Positions 33,467-36,662 of a stretch of 36,662 nt of DNA are shown piece after piece; within the stretch, counting starts at the first letter, position 1; each line of letters opens with the position of its first letter. The stretch is from Dongia deserti (lineage in GTDB: Bacteria; Pseudomonadota; Alphaproteobacteria; Dongiales; Dongiaceae). Under the pieces are notes generated by a model, which made no database searches, had not been told where the DNA came from, and saw nothing but the letters and a program-made list of their open reading frames with translations. Where the stretch lies: contig NZ_QORW01000034.1 in NCBI RefSeq assembly GCF_003574735.1, forward strand, positions 1 to 36,662, written 5' to 3'. The translations under genes and the position numbers were made by a program.

Positions 33467-34471
33467 CTATAGCGTGGCGATGGCGCCCTTCCCGAGGCGC
33501 CGCGCATTCCGATAGGCGAGGTCGGCCGCCACCATGTCCTCCATCGCGATGCCCATCGCTTTGTAGACCGTGATCTGCCGATCCGAGGTGCGCCCTGGCT
33601 GCCGCCCGAGAAGCAGGCTGCCCAGCTCGGTGCCGTGCGAGGGATCAAGTCCGGCGAGCTCGCAGCATCCGACCGGCGCCGGCTTGAACGAGTCCGCCGT
33701 CTCGACATAAAGCGCTACATTGCGGATGAGATCGCCCGGAATCTCGCTGCCCGGCGTTGAAACGCCGACCGATGAGACGTGGGTTCCCGCGCGCACCCAG
33801 CTTGTCTCGATCACCGGCTCGTACGAATGCGTTGCCAGGCAGACCACGTCTGAGCTGCGAACGGCTTCCTCGATGCTGGACATCGCGCGGACTCCGGGAT
33901 GCAGCCGGGCCAGCCGCGCGGCGTCATCGGCGTATCTCGACACCACGCGGATCTCCGTGAAATCGCGCACCAGCGGCAACAGGCGCAGGTGCTGGTTGGC
34001 CTGCACGCCGGCGCCGACGACGGTCGCGACGCGCGCGTCCTCGCGCGCCAGCGCGCGCACGGAGAGAACGGCCGAGCCAGAGGTGCGCACCGCCGTGATA
34101 TAGGTGCCATCCATGATGCAGACGGGCAGGCCGCTCGCCGGATCGAAAAGTTGGATGGTGGCAAGGTGGCTCGGCAGGCCCAGGGCAAGATTGCCTTCGA
34201 ACACGTTGACGATCTTGACCGTGAGGTTCATGCCTTCCATCCAGGCCGCCATGGACAGCGAATAGCCGAGGCCCGGGATATGGAGCTGCGGGCGCTCCGG
34301 CACCACGACCTTGCCAAGGGCCAATGCCCTAAAGCCCTCCGCCAGGGCATCGAGCAGTGCGCGCAGATCGATGCATTCGGTGACATCGGCTTCGCTCAAG
34401 GTCAACACCGGGGTCGCACCCTTGGCAATCTCCGCCGAGGCGCGGCCGAGTGGATTGACGGATTGTTCCAT
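33467..34471 (-). CDS. Ornithine cyclodeaminase/mu-crystallin family oxidoreductase
   Basis: The 334-residue protein shows the family fold: LPSHLATIQLFDPASGLPVCIMDGTYITAVRTSGSAVLSVRALARED, a Rossmann motif VVGAGVQANQHLRLL, RVVSRYADDAARLA, and SSDVVCLATHS. In true ornithine cyclodeaminase the motif G-G-D-C-P-G carries the catalytic Asp; here it reads G-V-S-T-P-G, with Ser in that place. It is thus more likely an imine (ketimine) reductase or an amino-acid dehydrogenase. ATG at 34471 follows AAGGGGAAG. It is divergent from the Lrp/AsnC regulator at 34601, the usual pair for an amino-acid-inducible gene. Confidence 0.88.
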   Translation of the reverse strand: MEQSVNPLGRASAEIAKGATPVLTLSEADVTECIDLRALLDALAEGFRALALGKVVVPERPQLHIPGLGYSLSMAAWMEGMNLTVKIVNVFEGNLALGLPSHLATIQLFDPASGLPVCIMDGTYITAVRTSGSAVLSVRALAREDARVATVVGAGVQANQHLRLLPLVRDFTEIRVVSRYADDAARLARLHPGVRAMSSIEEAVRSSDVVCLATHSYEPVIETSWVRAGTHVSSVGVSTPGSEIPGDLIRNVALYVETADSFKPAPVGCCELAGLDPSHGTELGSLLLGRQPGRTSDRQITVYKAMGIAMEDMVAADLAYRNARRLGKGAIATL

Positions 34472-34516
34472 ATGCTTCCCCTTTCGTTTCCGTGCGCAGC
34501 AGCGCGACGGGTCCAA

Positions 34517-34534
34517 AGCTCTATTGCAAGAGCT
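34517..34534. promoter_or_regulatory. 18-bp palindrome, candidate Lrp/AsnC operator
   Basis: AGCTCT-ATTGCA-AGAGCT is a perfect 6-bp dyad around an A/T-leaning centre, within the 129-bp gap between the divergent ornithine-cyclodeaminase-family and Lrp-type genes. Lrp/AsnC proteins bind palindromes of about 13 to 15 bp with an A/T centre. It is well placed to control both genes. Confidence 0.5.
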
Positions 34535-34600
34535 GGCGTGACGAAATATCGTAAGGTCGTTCATGGCGCGTGTTATTGACGCTCCAAAGGCGGCATTTGC

Positions 34601-35074
34601 GTGAATAATCCAGTCCAAACGCTCGACAGCATTGATCGCCGCTTACTGCGCCTGCTGCAGGAGGACGGACGACGGACGACCCTCGATCTCGCCGAGCGCG
34701 TGGGTTTGTCTCCAACCGGCACCAGCCAGCGAGTAAAGCGGCTGTTCCGCGATGGCTTCATCAAGTCGGTGCGCGCCATCCTCGATCCCAAGAAGGTCGA
34801 GCGCGGCAGCCTCATCTTCATCCAGGTGCGGCTCGACAAGACGACGCCCGACGTCTTCGCGCGCTTCGCCAAGGCCATCGTGAAGGCCCCGGAAGTGCTG
34901 GAGTGCCACATGGTGGTCGGCGGCTTCGACTATCTGGTGAAGGCACGCATCGCAGACATGTCGGTGTTCCAAGAGTTCTTGGAGCGTGTCATTCTCCGGT
35001 TGCCGGGCGTCGCAGAGACGCACACCTACACGTCGGTCGCCGAGGTCAAGCCCGACGCACCGCTGCCGATCTAG
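34601..35074 (+). CDS. Lrp/AsnC-family transcriptional regulator
   Basis: The 157-residue protein has the Lrp/AsnC N-terminal helix-turn-helix (LDSIDRRLLRLLQEDGRRTTLDLAERVGLSPTGTSQRVKRLFRDGFI at about 8-55) and the C-terminal RAM ligand domain with VLECHMVVGGFDYLVKARI and LPGVAETHTYTSVAEVK. It starts at GTG 34601. Such regulators sense an amino acid and form octamers or larger rings. Divergence from the ornithine-cyclodeaminase-family gene suggests that gene is its target and its substrate the effector. Confidence 0.93.
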   Translation: MNNPVQTLDSIDRRLLRLLQEDGRRTTLDLAERVGLSPTGTSQRVKRLFRDGFIKSVRAILDPKKVERGSLIFIQVRLDKTTPDVFARFAKAIVKAPEVLECHMVVGGFDYLVKARIADMSVFQEFLERVILRLPGVAETHTYTSVAEVKPDAPLPI

Positions 35075-35144
35075 CGTTACTGCTGCGCCACCGGACCGGC
35101 GAGCGCGGGAAAACCGTCCGGCGCGCGTCGTCCGACGACAGAAT

Positions 35145-35290
35145 TTACTTCGCACCCATCTCGGTCAGGGTGGTGCCTTGGCCGATGCCTTTGGCGCGGA
35201 TGTTGCGCGGCGCCAGCGCCACGGCAGCGACCGAGGTCAGCTGGGTAATCGCGCCCTTGGACAGGGCATAGGTCGCAAGGTTGGGTTTGC
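35145..35290 (-). pseudogene. C-terminal fragment of a short-chain dehydrogenase (SDR) gene
   Basis: The minus strand encodes PNLATYALSKGAITQLTSVAAVALAPRNIRAKGIGQGTTLTEMGAK followed by TAA at 35145-35147. This is the active-site helix (Tyr-x-x-x-Lys) and the strand after it of a classical SDR. The N-terminal Rossmann part and the normal last 40 to 50 residues are missing. Beyond about 35295 the sequence becomes rRNA-like, so the gene was cut there. Confidence 0.7.
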
Positions 35291-35301
35291 GAGGATGACT
35301 C

Positions 35302-35392
35302 AGATGGACGACATGTTGCTGATCGCGATAGGCCGGATGTGGACGCGCAGCAATGCGTTAAGCTAACGGTACTAATCGCTCCATCGGCTTGC
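35302..35392 (+). rRNA. 3' end of a 23S rRNA gene (decayed remnant)
   Basis: The stretch GATAGGCCGGATGTGGACGC, then GCAGCAATGCGTTAAGCTAA and GGTACTAATCGCTCC, ending CGGCTTG, matches the last helices of bacterial 23S rRNA (domain VI). The usual GCTAACCGGTACTAAT lacks one C here. The first 2.7 kb of the gene are absent. It is followed 145 bp later by a 5S-like sequence, the normal order in an rrn operon, so this is the tail of a lost or broken rrn copy. Confidence 0.7.
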
Positions 35393-35537
35393 CCCCAATA
35401 AACCTATCGCACGCAGCAACAAACGGACCGCAGCGCGCTGCGGCCTTGGCACGACAAAGCTCACTTCACTGCTCGCGTGCAGAAGTGAAAAGTCAGTAAC
35501 AGACTGGATTCTCCGACTTCTGACTTCCGGTCCTTCG

Positions 35538-35650
35538 ACGACCTGTTGGTCATTGCGAGGGGTAATACACCTGATCCCGAGCTCGGCCGTGAAAATCCTC
35601 AGTCAGTGCCGATGGTGCTCCGTCCTAAGACGTGGGCGAGTGCCTTCGAC
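35538..35650 (+). rRNA. 5S rRNA gene, damaged copy
   Basis: From ACCTGTTGGTCATTGCGAGG through CTGATCCCGAGCTCGGCCGT and GTCCTAAGACGTGGGCGAGT the sequence follows bacterial 5S rRNA. Compared with the consensus GATCCCATCTCGAACTCGG, five bases are missing at GATCCCGAGCTCGG in the highly conserved loop C region, and the two ends do not form the expected helix I. It is thus probably non-functional. A 10-bp direct repeat, CCTTCGACGA, flanks it at 35532-35541 and 35643-35652. Confidence 0.7.
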
Positions 35651-35674
35651 GAAATCTCAGTTCCGCTTTTGTTA

Positions 35675-35740
35675 AGGCTTCTCGGATGCCTGCCGCTGAA
35701 GGACGATGGCGCACGCGGGCGGCAGGCGTCCGAGAAGCCT
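35675..35740. repeat. 22-bp inverted repeat with 22-nt loop
   Basis: The 22 bases at 35675-35696 (beginning AGGCTTCTCGG) pair with 35719-35740 (ending CCGAGAAGCCT) at 21 of 22 positions. It lies about 275 bp beyond the 3' end of the IS91-family transposase. IS91-like elements end in hairpin-bearing replication origins, so this may mark that end, but it could also be an unrelated palindromic repeat. I see no gene in the rest of 35653-36014. Confidence 0.55.
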
Positions 35741-36014
35741 CAAAGGAGGAAACCGCGGGCCCGGTTCACTCGGCGGCGCCGCGCACTATGGGGAAAGTGT
35801 TGTTGGCTGACGTGTCGTGATCTGCACCGACGATCGGGTCTGGACGGCGTGAGGCGCTGGCGTGCGCGGATGAGCACGCATGGCGGTTGCGCGCATGATG
35901 GAGACGCCAGCGTTGCGGTGCGTTGATCTCGCACCAGCGCGAGCGGCCCTGTTGCCGGCCGAGATCGGTGGCACAGGCGAGGAGCATCCTGGTGTAGGAC
36001 TCGCGTGAGCAGCA

Positions 36015-36662
36015 TCATGATGTGTCGATCCTGATCGGGCTCGACTGAGGAGTGTGGGGCGTGGAGCCGCGCTCGAAGATCTCGATGATGATCATGCGGC
36101 CGCCGCAGCACGGGCATGGGAGCTGCGACGCCGGCGGCTCGTCGGCATTGGCGTCCTCGCTTTGCGTCTGCGAGACGCCGAGCAGCTCGCGGGCGCGGGT
36201 TAGGTTCTCGGTACGCCCGCCATTGGCGAACAGGCCGTAGTGGCGGATGCGGTGGAAGCCGCTGGGCAGCACGTGGATGAGGAAGCGGCGGATGAACTCG
36301 TCGCTGGCGAGCGTCATGATCTTGTGCCGCTCGCGGCCGTTGGCGCGGTAGTCCTTCCACCGGAAGGTGACGCCGGTGTCGTCGCAGGCGATGAGACGGC
36401 TGTTGGCGATGGCGACGCGGTGGGTGTAGCGCGACAAATATGCCAGCACCGCCTCGGGCCCGCCGAACGGCCGCTTGCTGTAGACGACCCACTCGATCGT
36501 GCGCAACGGCGCCAGATAGGCTGCGAAGGCTTCGCGCTCGGCCAGCGGCGCATGAGCGCCGAAGAAGTGGAGACGGCCGGTCTCATGTGCTGCTGCGAGC
36601 TGCTCCAGGAGCAGCCGGCGGAACAGGCGCGAGAGGACGCGGACCGGAAGGAAGAAGCCGGG
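36015..36662 (-). CDS. IS91-family transposase (Y2 rolling-circle type), 5' end outside the window
   Basis: The minus-strand frame is open to the right edge and encodes the C-terminal 215 residues: FFLPVRVLSRLFRR, then LAPLRTIEWVVYSKRPFGGPEAVLAYLSRYTHRVAI, which contains the conserved YLSRYTHRVAI block with the catalytic Tyr, FRWKDYRANG, TLASDEFIRRFLIHVLPSGFHRIRHYGLFANG and a CPCCGGRM zinc motif near the end. This is the Y2_Tnp family of IS91/IS801/IS1294. The N-terminal zinc ribbon must lie beyond the window. It seems intact as far as seen. Such elements can mobilise neighbouring DNA, which fits the wreckage beside it. Confidence 0.88.
   Translation of the reverse strand, partial: PGFFLPVRVLSRLFRRLLLEQLAAAHETGRLHFFGAHAPLAEREAFAAYLAPLRTIEWVVYSKRPFGGPEAVLAYLSRYTHRVAIANSRLIACDDTGVTFRWKDYRANGRERHKIMTLASDEFIRRFLIHVLPSGFHRIRHYGLFANGGRTENLTRARELLGVSQTQSEDANADEPPASQLPCPCCGGRMIIIEIFERGSTPHTPQSSPIRIDTS

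Noticed and set aside
35740-36492. Second minus-strand frame in the IS91-family region
   Set aside because: Arg/Pro-rich shadow of the transposase frame, which carries the YLSRYTHRVAI block.
1-36662. CRISPR array
   Set aside because: No regularly spaced direct repeats of 25 to 40 bp were seen anywhere, and no Cas protein motif.

Overview
The window is GC-rich DNA dense in amine, amino-acid and acyl-CoA catabolic genes. The families present (PotABCD-type transporters, class III aminotransferases, a MocR regulator, CaiB-type CoA-transferases) and the rRNA and tRNA remnants suggest an alphaproteobacterium of the Rhizobiales, perhaps Bradyrhizobium-like. That placement is inference from gene style and remembered rRNA/tRNA sequence, not from a search.

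Region A (about 190-18070) is a catabolic island. A minus-strand series holds an AruI-like ThDP enzyme, a PotD-like binding protein, an alpha/beta hydrolase, an AA_synth/DUF1185 protein and a VOC protein. A plus-strand class III aminotransferase diverges from this series. It converges on a PotBCA-like ABC operon, which is itself divergent from a LysR regulator. A plus-strand run follows: nitroreductase, atypical SDR, seven-Asp-box beta-propeller, trimethylamine-dehydrogenase-like flavoprotein, aldehyde dehydrogenase and beta-class GST. A 22-bp dyad, ATTGTT-N10-(A/G)ACAAT, lies in both the aminotransferase/VOC gap and the LysR/ABC gap. It probably joins uptake and breakdown of one nitrogen compound into a single LysR regulon.

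Region B (about 18600-24800) is a decayed mobile region. It opens with the 3' part of a tRNA-Gly(GCC) gene and an integrase-like N-terminus. After these come a frameshifted small gene, an intact YbaK-type deacylase, the last domain of a multicopper oxidase, an IS1595-family transposase with one in-frame amber codon, a frameshifted secreted-protein gene, a 5'-truncated DUF5131 gene, a frameshifted serine-recombinase tail, a C-terminal SRAP fragment and a GIY-YIG-like gene.

Region C (about 24850-35070) is a second catabolic island. A MocR regulator diverges from DUF3830, acyl-CoA dehydrogenase, family III CoA-transferase, MaoC-like hydratase and CsaA-like genes. A CGNR-type regulator diverges from a glutamate-1-semialdehyde-aminotransferase-like enzyme. 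An ornithine-cyclodeaminase-family gene diverges from an Lrp/AsnC regulator across an 18-bp palindrome. The enzymes suggest activation, oxidation and hydration of a short branched or dicarboxylic acyl-CoA, fed by transamination; the substrate cannot be read from the sequence.

Region D (35075-36662) is wreckage again: an SDR C-terminal fragment, the 3' end of a 23S rRNA gene, a damaged 5S rRNA gene, a large inverted repeat, and an IS91-family transposase running off the right edge. No CRISPR array or intact tRNA was seen.
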